64,000 nucleotides of DNA. Source: Limimaricola soesokkakensis (GTDB lineage: Bacteria; Pseudomonadota; Alphaproteobacteria; Rhodobacterales; Rhodobacteraceae). Made by a program: the position numbers and the translations under genes. Below, piece after piece: positions 50,532 to 61,744 of the stretch (position 1 is the first letter of the stretch; every line of letters starts with the position of its first letter). Under the pieces are notes generated by a model that had not been told where the DNA came from, did no database searches, and saw nothing but the letters and a program-made list of their open reading frames with translations. The stretch covers positions 248,001 through 312,000 of the forward strand of contig NZ_FWFY01000004.1 of the NCBI RefSeq assembly GCF_900172345.1. The letters run 5' to 3'.

Positions 50532-52073
50532 GTGAGCAGTCGTCTGTTGCGGACGGCCCGGATCGGGCTGTTTCTAGTCACCACACTCATGGCGGGTATC
50601 ACCATCGCCACCGGCGCGGTCGCTGCGCCCTACGCGGCGATGGTCGTGGACGCCAAGACCGGGGCCGTCATCCACGAGGAAAACGCGGATACACGTCTGC
50701 ATCCCGCCTCTTTGACCAAGATGATGACCCTCTACATCGCATTCCAGGCGATCCAGCGCGGCGAGATCGGCCTCGATTCCGAGGTCACCATCCCGGCCCA
50801 GGCCGCGGCGCAGCCGCCCTCGAAGCTCGGCCTGCGCACCGGCCAGAAGATCAAGTTCCGCTACCTGCTGCGTGCCGCCGCGGTGAAGTCGGCCAACGAC
50901 GCCGCCACCGCGATCGGCTTCGCCATCTCCGGCAGCGAAGAGGCCTTCGCCAAGCGCATGAACGCCACCGCCCAGGCCATGGGCATGCGCAACACGACCT
51001 TCGTGAACCAGCACGGGCTGACCGCCAACGGCCACCTGTCGACGGCGCGCGACATGACCGTGCTCGGTCGGCACATGATCTACGACTTCCCGCAATATTA
51101 TAACCTGTTCTCGCGCCGCACCGCCGATGCCGGCATGAAGCAGGTCAACAACACCAACCGCCGCTTCCTCGACGCCTACAAGGGCGCGGACGGCATCAAG
51201 ACCGGCTTCACCAACGCCGCGGGCTACAACCTCGTGGCCTCGGCGCAGCGCGGCGACCGCCGGATCATCGCCACCGTCTTCGGCGGCACCTCGACCGCGA
51301 ACCGCAACGCGCAGGTGATGAAGCTGCTCGACAAGGGCTTTGCCAGCCAGCCCGGCGCCCCCTCCACCCCGGCACCCAGCCTCGTCGCGGCCGCCCCGGC
51401 GCTTGGCGCCACCAGCGGCGCGCACACGATCCGGGTCAGCGGCGTGGTCAAGCGCAGCCTGCGGCCGCAGCAGCGTCCCGGCAGCGCCGCCGCACCGGTG
51501 CAGGTCGCGACCGCAACCGGCATCGAGGATGCGCTCGCCGCGGCGCTTCTGGTCTCCTCGGCGCCCGCCGCGGCCGCCCAGCCCGAGGCCGAACCGGCGC
51601 GCGTCGCCGTCGCGGCGGCCCCTGCGCCCACCCCCGCTCCGGCGGCCCCGGTCACCGATCTGAGCGACATGGCTCCCGAAACCGCCGAACTCTTTGCCGA
51701 GGCCGGCATCGCGCCCGAGATCAGCCCCGAGCCGCGCCCGACCGAAATGATCATGACCGCCGCCGCGATCGCGCCGGTCGACGCGTCGCGGATGCAGGCG
51801 GTGCCCGAGGTGGTAACCCGCGTCTCGACCTCCGGAGGCCGCCTCTGGGGCATCAATGTCGGCCGTTACAACAGCCGCGGCACTGCCGAGCGGGTACTGA
51901 TCCAGACCGCGCTGAACGAGCCCGGCGCACTCGATGGCGCGCTGCGCCGGGTGACCCAGCGGTCGGGCGGCTTCGACGCCAACTTCATGGGCCTCACCAA
52001 CGAGGCCGCCGATCTGGCCTGCCGCCGCCTGCAGGCGCGCGGTGCGATGTGTTTCATGATCGGGCCGTCCTGA
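50532..52073 (+). CDS. D-alanyl-D-alanine carboxypeptidase (PBP5/6 type) with SPOR-like C-terminus
   Basis: 513 residues. Signal peptide (LLRTARIGLFLVTTLMAGITIATGAVAA). The three serine-DD-peptidase motifs are SLTK (HPASLTKMM), SAN (VKSANDAA) and KTG (GIKTGFTNAAGYN). After about residue 275 comes a long Ala/Pro/Val-rich linker (~150 residues), then a terminal segment (LWGINVGRYNSRGTAERVLIQT) resembling a SPOR peptidoglycan-binding domain. It trims pentapeptides in the periplasm. GTG at 50532 follows AAAGGG; a GTG at 50481 in the same frame would add 17 residues. Confidence 0.9.
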   Translation: MSSRLLRTARIGLFLVTTLMAGITIATGAVAAPYAAMVVDAKTGAVIHEENADTRLHPASLTKMMTLYIAFQAIQRGEIGLDSEVTIPAQAAAQPPSKLGLRTGQKIKFRYLLRAAAVKSANDAATAIGFAISGSEEAFAKRMNATAQAMGMRNTTFVNQHGLTANGHLSTARDMTVLGRHMIYDFPQYYNLFSRRTADAGMKQVNNTNRRFLDAYKGADGIKTGFTNAAGYNLVASAQRGDRRIIATVFGGTSTANRNAQVMKLLDKGFASQPGAPSTPAPSLVAAAPALGATSGAHTIRVSGVVKRSLRPQQRPGSAAAPVQVATATGIEDALAAALLVSSAPAAAAQPEAEPARVAVAAAPAPTPAPAAPVTDLSDMAPETAELFAEAGIAPEISPEPRPTEMIMTAAAIAPVDASRMQAVPEVVTRVSTSGGRLWGINVGRYNSRGTAERVLIQTALNEPGALDGALRRVTQRSGGFDANFMGLTNEAADLACRRLQARGAMCFMIGPS

Positions 52074-52498
52074 GTCCCTCCCCTCAGGCGTCCCTGATCG
52101 GCGTCGCGTTCCTCACGGGACGCGGCGCCGTCTTGCATTCAGGGGCTGGGCAACGTGAGCAGGAGGGCGGGATCAGGCACTCCTTGTTCCTGCTCGCTGC
52201 CGCCCTCGGTCAGGTACCCTTTCCCGAACCGAGCCCTAGGCGTCCCGTCTGTTGCTATCGAGGCGTGCTGCTTCGCTGGATCGGCTTCATGCGTCGCGTT
52301 CGTGCAGGAGGCGTGCACCGCTTTTCAGCCGCCCTACTGTCCCTCTGGGCCGAATCCATGAAGCTACGCTGCGGTATATGCTCGCCCCTGCCGGCAGGAC
52401 GCACACCGGCCTCGGAAGGAGATGAGGTGCCAAGGCCGGCATAGCTGGCCCCAGCACCTGTCTCTGATGATTGCGCCTCCCAGTCGGGCTGGAGCCGC
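52074..52498. other. 425-bp noncoding region with multiple inverted repeats
   Basis: Lies between convergent genes and has no convincing reading frame. Perfect inverted repeats on the plus strand: CCCCT/AGGGG (52080-52084, 52141-52145), GCGTCCC/GGGACGC (52088-52123), GAGCAGGA/TCCTGCTC (52157-52164, 52188-52195), GTGCA/TGCAC with GGAGG in the loop and CTTTT nearby (52302-52318), CCGGCCT/AGGCCGG with AAGGAG in the loop (52406-52412, 52433-52439). GCTTCATG near 52284 and CATGAAGC near 52358 form a longer-range pair. Probably holds terminators and possibly a structured RNA. Confidence 0.45.
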
Positions 52499-54078
<1,580 letters not shown>

Positions 54079-54082
<4 letters not shown>

Positions 54083-55203
54083 GCGAAGGTCTTCCTCGGG
54101 TCGAAGGCGTCGCGCACGCCCTCGAAGATGAACACCAGCAGCGACAGCATGATCGCGAAGGTGAAGAAGGCGGTGAAGCCGAGCCACGGCGCCTGCAGGT
54201 TCTGCTTGGCCTGAAGCGTCAGCTCGCCGAGCGAGGGCGCCGAGGACGGCAGGCCGAAGCCGAGGAAATCGAGCGCGGCCAGCGTGCCGATCGCACCGGT
54301 GACGAGGAAGGGCAGCATCGTGACGGTGGCCACCATGGCGTTGGGCAGCATGTGGCGGAACATGATCTTGCTGTCCGAGACGCCCAGCGCCCGGGCGGCG
54401 CGGATGTATTCGAAATTGCGGGCGCGCAGGAATTCCGCACGCACAACCCCCACCAGCGCGGGCCAGCCGAACAGCACCGTAAGGAACACCAATAGCCAGA
54501 AACTTCGCCCCAGTATCGCGAAGACGATGATGATCACGTAGAGCGAGGGCGTGCCGGTCCAGATCTCGATGATCCGCTGGAAGATCAGGTCGGTCCAGCC
54601 GCCGAAATAGCCCTGCACCGCGCCGGCGACGATGCCGATCAGCGACGAGGCCAGCGTGACGATGATCGCGAAGACCACCGAGAGCCGGAAGCCGTAGATC
54701 ACGCGGGCCACCACGTCGCGCTTGGTGTCGTCGGTGCCGAGCCAGTTGGTCTCGCTGGGCGGCGCGGGGGCGACGCCCGGCACGTCGACGATGGTGTCGT
54801 AGGAATAGGGAATCGGCGGCCAGACCATCCAGCCCTTCGCATAATCGGCCGGGTCGCTCTCTTCGAGCGGCAGCGGCTCTCCCGCCTCTGCCGCGGCCAT
54901 GATCGCCGTCGGCTCGTAGAAGCAGTCGACGAGCCCGCCGGTTACGATGAGGCATTGCACCTCGGGGTCGGAATAGGCCGCCTCGGTCGGGAAATCGCCG
55001 CCGAAATCCTGTTCGGAATAAAAGCTCAGGATCGGGCTCCTGAGTTCGCCGCGATAGCTCACCAGGAGCGGCTTGTCGTTGGCCAGAAGCTCGGCGAAGA
55101 GGCTCAGCCCGAACAGCACCGAGAAGATGATCAGCGACCAAAGCGCCCGGCGATTGCGCTTGAAATTGCGCCAGCGGCGCGCGTTGAGCGGCGACAGCGC
55201 CAT
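54079..55203 (-). CDS. yejE: Peptide ABC transporter permease YejE
   Basis: 374 residues, inner membrane. RRWRNFKRNRRALWSLIIFSVLFG is the first segment, then a long periplasmic insert (~50-160) characteristic of YejE, then five segments with the ATPase-contact EAA loop (EFLRARNFEYIRAARALGVSD). Start is immediately after the yejB stop (0-nt gap). Confidence 0.92.
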
Positions 55204-56280
55204 TCAGCCTCTCCGTTCGAAGTCGATGCGCGGATCGATCAGCACATATGTGAGGTCGGTGACGATGCCGACGATCAGTCCCAGCAGCGAAAACGCGAAG
55301 AGCGTGCCGAACACCACCGGGTAGTCGCGCGCCACCGCCGCCTCGAACCCGAGGCGCCCGAGACCGTCGAGCGAGAACAGCGTCTCGATGATCAGCGAGC
55401 CGCCGAAGAACACGCCGATGAACAGTGCCGGAAAGCCAGAGATCACGATCAGCATCGCGTTTCGGAACACGTGGCCGTAAAGGACTTTGCGCTCGCTGAG
55501 GCCCTTGGCCCGTGCTGTCATCACGTACTGCTTCTTGATCTCGTCGAGAAACGAGTTCTTGGTCAGCAGCGTCAGCGTCGCGAAGGCCGAGATGGTCGAG
55601 GCGAAAACGGGCAGCGCGATGTGCCAGAAATAGTCGAGCACCTTGCCGATCAGCGACAGGCTCTCCCAATTGTCCGAGGTCAGCCCCCTGAGCGGGAAAA
55701 TCCGCCAGTAGGAGCCGCCCGCGAAGAGCACGATCAGCAGGATCGCGAAGAGAAAGCCCGGGATGGCGTAGCCGACGATGATCGCGCCGGAGGTCCATGT
55801 GTCGAAGGAGGAGCCGTCGCGCACTGCCTTGCGAATACCCAGCGGGATCGAGATCACATAGGCCAGCAGCGTCGACCACAGGCCCAGCGTGATCGAGACC
55901 GGCATCTTCTCCAGCACCAGGTCGATCACCGAGATCGAGCGGAAATAGCTCTCCCCGAAATCGAAGCGCATGTAGTTCCACATCATGGTGAGGAAGCGCT
56001 CGAGCGGGGGCTTGTCGAAGCCGAATTCGCGCTCCAGCTCAGCGATGAACTCGGGCGGTAGGCCGCGGGCGCCGATGTAATCGCTGTCGCCCCCGCCCTG
56101 GCTTACCTCGGCACCGCCGCCGGCGATGCTCTCGAACACGTCGCCGCCACCCTCCATCTGGGCGATGATCTGCTCGATCGGCCCGCCGGGCACGAACTGC
56201 ACCAGGGTGAAGTTGATGATCATGATCCCGAGCAGCGTCGGGATCACGAGCAGCAGTCGTCTGAGGATATAGGCGCCCAT
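55204..56280 (-). CDS. yejB: Peptide ABC transporter permease YejB
   Basis: 358 residues, inner membrane. Opening [21 protein letters not shown], a periplasmic loop (~50-110, with [17 protein letters not shown]), then five further segments and the EAA loop ([22 protein letters not shown]). Its start lies 18 nt after the yejA stop. Confidence 0.93.
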   Translation of the reverse strand: MGAYILRRLLLVIPTLLGIMIINFTLVQFVPGGPIEQIIAQMEGGGDVFESIAGGGAEVSQGGGDSDYIGARGLPPEFIAELEREFGFDKPPLERFLTMMWNYMRFDFGESYFRSISVIDLVLEKMPVSITLGLWSTLLAYVISIPLGIRKAVRDGSSFDTWTSGAIIVGYAIPGFLFAILLIVLFAGGSYWRIFPLRGLTSDNWESLSLIGKVLDYFWHIALPVFASTISAFATLTLLTKNSFLDEIKKQYVMTARAKGLSERKVLYGHVFRNAMLIVISGFPALFIGVFFGGSLIIETLFSLDGLGRLGFEAAVARDYPVVFGTLFAFSLLGLIVGIVTDLTYVLIDPRIDFERRG

Positions 56281-56298
56281 GCGGTCGGAGGATCTCCC

Positions 56299-58266
56299 TT
56301 AGCGCAGCGCGCCCGCGGCGCGCAGTTCTTCTGCGGCCTCGGCGTCGTACCACCAGAAGTCCAGCTCGCCCAGCGCGAAGGGCGGCATCGGCTCCGGATG
56401 CCGGTACTGGTCGAAATAGGCGACGGTGTGCACGTCCTTGTACCATTGCGGCACCCAGAACATCTCGGCGCGCAGCACCCGGTCGAGCGCATGGGTCGCG
56501 GTAGTCAGATCCTCGAGCGACTGCGCCGCGATCACCTCGGCCACCAGCCGGTCCACCGCAGGATTGCGCAGCCGCATCAGGTTGCGCGAGCTGTCCTCGG
56601 CGGTCTTCGAGGCGTACCACTGCTCCAGCCCGACACCGGGCTCGAAGCCCATCGAGAAGGTGTGATTGACGAGATCGAAATCACCCGAGCGGGTGCGCTC
56701 GACATATTGCGAGGTGTCGACCCGCTCCAGCACGCCGCGCACGCCGAGCCGCGCGAGATTCTCGATGATCGGATTCACCACCCGGTCGAATTGCGGGCTG
56801 AATTGCAGGAACACCAGCTCCAACACCTCGCCGTCCTTCTGGCGCAGACCGTTATCGCCGATGGTCCAGCCCGCCTCCTCGAGGAGCTGTCCCGCGCGGC
56901 GATAGGTGCGGCGGTCGGGGGTGTTCGCGGCGGCGTCGAGCACCGGGGCGCGGCGCGCCTCCTCGGTGAGGATGGTCTCGGGCAGGAGCCCCTCCTCGAC
57001 CAGCGGCTCCAAGAGCGCCCGCTCGGCCTCCGACGGCGTGCCCGTCGCTTCGAGCTCGGAATTCTCCCAGAACGATTCGACCCGCTCGTAGAGGCCGTAG
57101 AACAGGGATTCGTTCGACCATTCGAAATTGAACATCATCCCGATCGCCTCGCGCACCCGCGGGTCCTGCCATTTCGGGTCGTCGAGGTTGAAGATGAAGG
57201 CCTGCGCGCCGGCGATGGTGCCGTCGGGGATCTCCTCCGTCACGACCCAGCCCTTCTGGATCGCCGGGAAGTCATAGCCCGTGGCCCAGTCCTTGGACGA
57301 GTTCTCGACCCGGAAGGTGTATTCGCCGGACTTGAACCCCTCGAAGGCCGCCGCGCTGTCGGCGAAATACTCGATCCGGATCGTGTCGAAATTGTTGCGG
57401 CCGATATTGAGAGGGTGATCGGCACCCCAGAAGTTCTCGTTCCGGCCGTAGGTGATGCGCCGGTTGATGTCGAAATCCTTGAGCTCGTAGGGGCCGGTGC
57501 CGAGGAACGGCTCGCGCTGGCTTTCGTCGATCCGTGCGCCGGTCTCCTCGAACCAGGCCTTGGAGAAGGCAAGGGTGGAGCCGGCAAAGCCGATGACGTC
57601 GCGGCGCGGCGCCTCGTCGGTGAAGGTGAACTTGATGCGGTAGGGATCGAGCACTTCGACGCTCTCGAGGAAGTTCTGCACCACGGCGCGATACTCGGCG
57701 ATGCCCTGCTCGAGGAACAGCTGGTTGGTGAACTTCAGATCCTCGGCGGTCATCGGCGTGCCGTCGGCAAATGTCACGTCGTCGCGCAGGTTGAAGATCA
57801 CCCAGTCGCGGCTCGCCGGGTATTCCAGCGTCGTGCAGAGATAGCAGTAAAGCCCGTAGGCATCATCGGCCACCGAGGTCATGATCCGCTCATGCGGCAG
57901 CGTGTTCAGCGCCGCGGCCACGCCTTGCCGCGAATACTGGTTGAAGCTGTCGAAGCTGCCCTGCGCCCACTGGCTGATCTCGCCGCCTTTCGGCGCGTCG
58001 GGATTGACGTAGTCGAGATGCGCGATGTCGGGGCCGTATTTCAGCTCTCCGAAATTGGTGTAGCCATGGCTCTCGATGACGGTCTCGTCGCCGGCCGCCT
58101 CGACCGTGTCGGGCGGCGTGGCTTGCACCCCCTCCTGGGCCAAGACCGGCGCAGCCGCGAGCACGGCGGCGAGCACGAGCGCCGAACCGGCGATCCACGA
58201 GGGCGTCTCGCTCAGCGGGTGAAGAGCGGCGCGGCTGGCGCGGGCGGGATGACGGGTCGCTTGCAT
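56299..58266 (-). CDS. yejA: Extracellular peptide-binding protein YejA
   Basis: 655 residues, periplasmic class C solute-binding protein. A somewhat long signal peptide (hydrophobic core WIAGSALVLAAVLAAAPVLAQ after a basic 20-residue lead) is followed by ALHGEP-like HGYTNFGELKYGPDIAHLDYVNPDAPKGG, typical of the YejA/microcin C-binding subgroup. Size and the DYWGADHPLN-like NFWGADHPLN block match. GAGGAG precedes the ATG. First gene of the operon. Confidence 0.92.
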   Translation of the reverse strand: MQATRHPARASRAALHPLSETPSWIAGSALVLAAVLAAAPVLAQEGVQATPPDTVEAAGDETVIESHGYTNFGELKYGPDIAHLDYVNPDAPKGGEISQWAQGSFDSFNQYSRQGVAAALNTLPHERIMTSVADDAYGLYCYLCTTLEYPASRDWVIFNLRDDVTFADGTPMTAEDLKFTNQLFLEQGIAEYRAVVQNFLESVEVLDPYRIKFTFTDEAPRRDVIGFAGSTLAFSKAWFEETGARIDESQREPFLGTGPYELKDFDINRRITYGRNENFWGADHPLNIGRNNFDTIRIEYFADSAAAFEGFKSGEYTFRVENSSKDWATGYDFPAIQKGWVVTEEIPDGTIAGAQAFIFNLDDPKWQDPRVREAIGMMFNFEWSNESLFYGLYERVESFWENSELEATGTPSEAERALLEPLVEEGLLPETILTEEARRAPVLDAAANTPDRRTYRRAGQLLEEAGWTIGDNGLRQKDGEVLELVFLQFSPQFDRVVNPIIENLARLGVRGVLERVDTSQYVERTRSGDFDLVNHTFSMGFEPGVGLEQWYASKTAEDSSRNLMRLRNPAVDRLVAEVIAAQSLEDLTTATHALDRVLRAEMFWVPQWYKDVHTVAYFDQYRHPEPMPPFALGELDFWWYDAEAAEELRAAGALR

Positions 58267-58387
58267 CTTGCACTCCTCGCGAGGGGATGGCCTGCGGGCG
58301 AGGCTAGCGGCGCAAGCGCCTGACGTTCAAGGCGAGAATGCGTGAGCGGCACGTGTCCGCCACGTCGCGCCGTGAATTCGGCCATGC

Positions 58388-58417
58388 GAAAAGGGCCGCC
58401 CCTCCCGGGACGGCCCT
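58388..58417 (-). terminator. Terminator of the cytochrome c gene
   Basis: Minus strand: GGGCCG and CGGCCC arms (58416-58411 with 58398-58393), extended by further pairing across a CCCGGGA loop region, followed by TTTT (58392-58389). 24 bp after the cytochrome gene stop. Confidence 0.75.
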
Positions 58418-58440
58418 GCAATCGTCGGCTGCGCGCGGGA

Positions 58441-58965
58441 TCAGCTGCCGATCGTCGCCAGATAGGCGATCAGATTGGCGCGGTCCTCGGCGTCCTTGAG
58501 GCCGTTATAGGTCATCTTGGTGCCCGGCGCGTAGCCGCGCGGGTTGGCGAGGAAGCCGTCGAGGTTCTCGGGCGACCAGACATCGGCCACCGCCTTGAGT
58601 GCGCCCGAGTAGTCATAGCCCGGATAGGCGCCGACCTCGCGACCGACCACCGCGTGCAGCGACGGGCCGGTGCCGTTCACGCCGTCCTCCAGCGCGTGGC
58701 AGGAGCGGCAGTTGCGCCAGACGCCTTCGCCGGCGGCGGCATCGGCCGAGGCGTAGATTTCTTCGAAGGGCACGGCCTCTTCCTCGGCGCCGCCGCCTTC
58801 CCCGCTCTCCTCGACCGGGATCGAATAGGCCTGCTCGACCTCGCCATGACCACCACCATGGCCGCCACCATAGATGATGTCGGCGGCCCAGCCACCAAGG
58901 AGGAAGACCAGCAGCGTGCCGCAGAGGCCGCCAACGACCTTGGTCAGGGTCATCGTGTCGAACAT
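58441..58965 (-). CDS. Membrane-anchored cytochrome c (CycM-like)
   Basis: 174 residues. An uncleaved N-terminal anchor (TLTKVVGGLCGTLLVFLLGGWAADI) is followed by a Gly/His and Glu-rich linker, then a class I cytochrome c domain: CRSCH haem motif (~93) and a distal Met in APGTKMTY (~155). This matches the c552/cy type that carries electrons from the bc1 complex to terminal oxidases or reaction centres. ATG at 58965 begins the conserved part. It is divergent from pheA, a common arrangement in the group. Confidence 0.9.
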   Translation of the reverse strand: MFDTMTLTKVVGGLCGTLLVFLLGGWAADIIYGGGHGGGHGEVEQAYSIPVEESGEGGGAEEEAVPFEEIYASADAAAGEGVWRNCRSCHALEDGVNGTGPSLHAVVGREVGAYPGYDYSGALKAVADVWSPENLDGFLANPRGYAPGTKMTYNGLKDAEDRANLIAYLATIGS

Positions 58966-59085
58966 GTCGCGTTCCATTCCGTTCGGCGTTTCGGGGGTAT
59001 GTATCCGCTTCCCGCGCGGGGTTGCAAGGTGTAGTCCCGCGACCAATTGCCCTTATGGGGACGCCTGTTGAGGGGAGGATCCGCC

Positions 59086-59937
59086 ATGGCCGGTCGCATC
59101 GCATTCCAGGGAGAGCTCGGGGCCTACGGGCATCAGGCCTGCGCCGAGGCGCGTCCGAACATGGAGCCCCTGCCCTGCACCACCTTCGAGGACGCGATCG
59201 AGGCGGTGCGCAAGGGCACCGCCGATCTGGGCATGATCGCGGTCGAGAACTCGACCTATGGCCGGGTCGCCGACGTGCACCACCTGCTGCCCGAAAGCGG
59301 GCTGCACATCGTCGACGAGGCCTTCGTGCGGGTGCATATCAACCTGCTCGGCGTGAAGGGCGCGCGGCTGGCCCAGGTCGAGACCGCGACCAGCCACACC
59401 GTGCTGCTGGGCCAGTGCCGGGGCTTCTTGCGCGAGCATTCGATCACGCCGCATACCGGCGCCGACACCGCCGGATCTGCCCGCGCCATCGCCGAGCTGA
59501 ATGATCCGCGCCACGCCGCGCTGGCCTCGGAGATCGCGGCCGAGATCTACGGTCTCGACGTGCTGGCGCGCCACATCGAGGATCACGAGCGCAACACCAC
59601 CCGCTTTCTCGTGATGGCACGCGAGCCCGACCTGAAGCGGCGCGGCAAGGCGGGGATGATGACCAGCTTCGTGTTCCGGGTGCGCAACATCCCGGCCGCG
59701 CTCTACAAGGCGATGGGCGGTTTCGCGACCAATGGCGTCAACATGACCAAGCTCGAGAGCTACATGGTTGGCGGCCAGTTCACCGCGACCCAGTTCTATG
59801 CCGAGATCGAGGGCCACCCCGACGACCGCAACGTCCAGCTCGCCTTCGACGAGCTGGATTACTTCACCGACAGCATCAAGCTGATGGGCGTGTTCCCGGC
59901 GGCGCCGCGCCGGCACGAACCGGCGCCGCGCGGCTGA
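59086..59937 (+). CDS. pheA: Prephenate dehydratase
   Basis: 283 residues, phenylalanine synthesis; monofunctional, with no chorismate mutase domain. The PDT domain opens with IAFQGELGAYGHQAC and carries the catalytic Thr in NTTRFLVMA (~184). An ACT regulatory domain follows (~200-275), where KLESYMVGG stands in for the usual ESRP phenylalanine site. ATG at 59086 has GGGGAGGA. Confidence 0.95.
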   Translation: MAGRIAFQGELGAYGHQACAEARPNMEPLPCTTFEDAIEAVRKGTADLGMIAVENSTYGRVADVHHLLPESGLHIVDEAFVRVHINLLGVKGARLAQVETATSHTVLLGQCRGFLREHSITPHTGADTAGSARAIAELNDPRHAALASEIAAEIYGLDVLARHIEDHERNTTRFLVMAREPDLKRRGKAGMMTSFVFRVRNIPAALYKAMGGFATNGVNMTKLESYMVGGQFTATQFYAEIEGHPDDRNVQLAFDELDYFTDSIKLMGVFPAAPRRHEPAPRG

Positions 59938-59941
59938 GCCC

Positions 59942-60409
59942 TCAGCCGGCGCGCCGGGCCCAGCGCGCCTCGATCTCGCGCGCATAGCCCTCGAGCCGCC
60001 CCGCGAGGCGGCTCTCGAGCGAACCGCGCGCCAGCTTCAGCGATTGCAGCACCAGTCGTCCGGGCATCGAGCGCGGCGCCAGCGTCACCGACAGACCGAG
60101 CCGGCTATGACCGAACTCTTCCTCCGGCAAGGTCTCGACCCGCACCAGGATCTCGACGCCCGAGCTTTCACCGCGCACGGTGTAATCCTCGGGCGCGGCA
60201 TAGCCCACGATTTCGGCCGCGATCTCGCGCTCGCGCCCCATCACCGGCACCGACGCGCTCCAGCCGCGGCCCAGCGCCTCGGGGCCGCCCCGGCTCTCGA
60301 CCTCGATGCCGCGCCGGAGCGCCTGCCGTTCGAAAGCGGTGAAGTCGCTGGCCTGCGCGAAGACGAAATCGCGCGGGGCCGCGACCCGCTGTTGCGACGA
60401 GAGTTCCAT
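59942..60409 (-). CDS. SRPBCC (START-like) family protein
   Basis: 155 residues. The pattern fits the SRPBCC helix-grip fold: N-terminal VAAPRDFVFAQASDF with a helix, a central run of beta strands (EIAAEIVGYAAPEDYTVRGES) and a long C-terminal helix (ESRLAGRLEGYAREIEARWARR). The family binds hydrophobic ligands; nothing points to the ligand here. Convergent with pheA, 4 bp apart. Confidence 0.72.
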   Translation of the reverse strand: MELSSQQRVAAPRDFVFAQASDFTAFERQALRRGIEVESRGGPEALGRGWSASVPVMGREREIAAEIVGYAAPEDYTVRGESSGVEILVRVETLPEEEFGHSRLGLSVTLAPRSMPGRLVLQSLKLARGSLESRLAGRLEGYAREIEARWARRAG

Positions 60410-60469
60410 GCCTGTGCCTCGCTTGGTCTCACGGGACGCCAGATCGCCCCTGTTGGCCCATTTCTCGCG

Positions 60470-61444
60470 TCAATCCATCCGGCCCGCAAGCCAGTTCCAC
60501 ATCAGATGCCGCGCGATCGCGCCCCTGAGCGGCGCGCGGATCTCGGCATCCTCCTGCGCGAAGATCCGCGCCAGCCGCTGCCGCGACACCCATTGGGCGG
60601 CGGCGATCTCGGCGGGATCGGGGCGCAGGACGGGACGCTCCGCCCCCTCCACACGGGCGTGAAACCCCAGCATCAGCGACGCCGGAAAGGGCCAGGGCTG
60701 GCTGGCCACGTAGCCGACTTGCCCCACCGCCACGCCGACCTCCTCGGCCACCTCGCGGCGCACCGCCGCCTCGGCGGTCTCGCCCGGCTCGACGAAGCCC
60801 GCCAGCACCGAATACATCCGTTCGGGCCAGCCCGGCGCACGGCCCAGAAGCACCGCATCGCCATGCGTCACCAGCATGATCACCACCGGGTCGGTGCGCG
60901 GGAAATGCGGCGTGTCGCAAGCGGGGCAGTCGCGGCGCCAACCCGCCTGCGACACCTGGCTGCGGGCCCCGCAGGCCGCGCAGAACCGGTGCGAGGCATG
61001 CCAGTTCAGCACCGCCCGGCCCATCGCCGCCAGCTCTGCATCGCGCGCGTCGAGCGTCGCCATGCGACCGCGCAGTTCGGCGAAAACGGCCCCCTCGATC
61101 GCCGGATGCGCGACCTCCTCCTCCGAGGCCACCGTCTCGGGCGCGCCCGGCCAGTCCGGCAGGCGTCGCGCCCAGATCCCCTCCCCCGCCGCGTCGCGGC
61201 CGAGCAGCACCGTTTCCGCCGCCGCGTCGGCCCCGTCACCGGCCCCGTCTTTTGCCAATGCCTCGTGATCGAAAGGCAGCCCCGCCAGTCGGTCCGCCGC
61301 TAGCAGCACCCGGCCCCGCCACAGCGGCAGCACCCGCGCCCCGGGCCGTGCCGCCAACGCGGCGCACCTTTCCGAATCGATGCGCAGCGCCGCGGCGCGA
61401 TCGAGCCCGCCACCGCCGAAGGTGATCCTGTCCAAATGCCCCAT
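60470..61444 (-). CDS. nudC: NADH pyrophosphatase / NAD-cap hydrolase NudC
   Basis: 324 residues. Cleaves NAD(H) and removes NAD caps from RNA. Zn ribbon FCAACGA...CPACD (~158-180), Nudix box GFVEPGETAEAAVRREVAEEVGV-type sequence (~216-238) and the NudC-specific SQPWPFPASLM just after it. ATG at 61444 has GAAGGAG. 60 nt upstream of the SRPBCC gene start, same strand. Confidence 0.94.
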   Translation of the reverse strand: MGHLDRITFGGGGLDRAAALRIDSERCAALAARPGARVLPLWRGRVLLAADRLAGLPFDHEALAKDGAGDGADAAAETVLLGRDAAGEGIWARRLPDWPGAPETVASEEEVAHPAIEGAVFAELRGRMATLDARDAELAAMGRAVLNWHASHRFCAACGARSQVSQAGWRRDCPACDTPHFPRTDPVVIMLVTHGDAVLLGRAPGWPERMYSVLAGFVEPGETAEAAVRREVAEEVGVAVGQVGYVASQPWPFPASLMLGFHARVEGAERPVLRPDPAEIAAAQWVSRQRLARIFAQEDAEIRAPLRGAIARHLMWNWLAGRMD

Positions 61445-61744
61445 TCGGCGCGCTCCTTCGTTAAGTGATGCGGCAGCATCGCGCAGGATGCGCGACGTCG
61501 CCGCCATGTAAAGCCGGGCGAGGGCGGAACCAGCCCCGGAAATGCAACCATCGCGAAATGACCGACGTGCTGGCCGAGCGCCGGTCGCGACGAGCCGGGC
61601 TGCATGGCGCGGCATGGCGCGCGCCCCGTTCCGCCCGGCCCCCGCTCGCGGGCCCGCCCGCCACGCCGTGAACCGGCGAGCCGGGCCCATCGACTCCGCG
61701 CCGCCGCTTGGCTATGGCGGTCCCGCCAGGACAAGGATGCCCCG
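61445..61744. other. 300-bp intergenic region between divergent genes
   Basis: Upstream region of nudC (minus) and the HAD gene (plus). I see a TCGCGC/GCGCGA stem near 61482-61498 but no convincing gene, promoter pair or RNA. Confidence 0.5.

Noticed and set aside
52155-52444. Short open frames in the noncoding region before yejF
   Set aside because: No conserved motif, unusual composition, and they cross strong inverted repeats.
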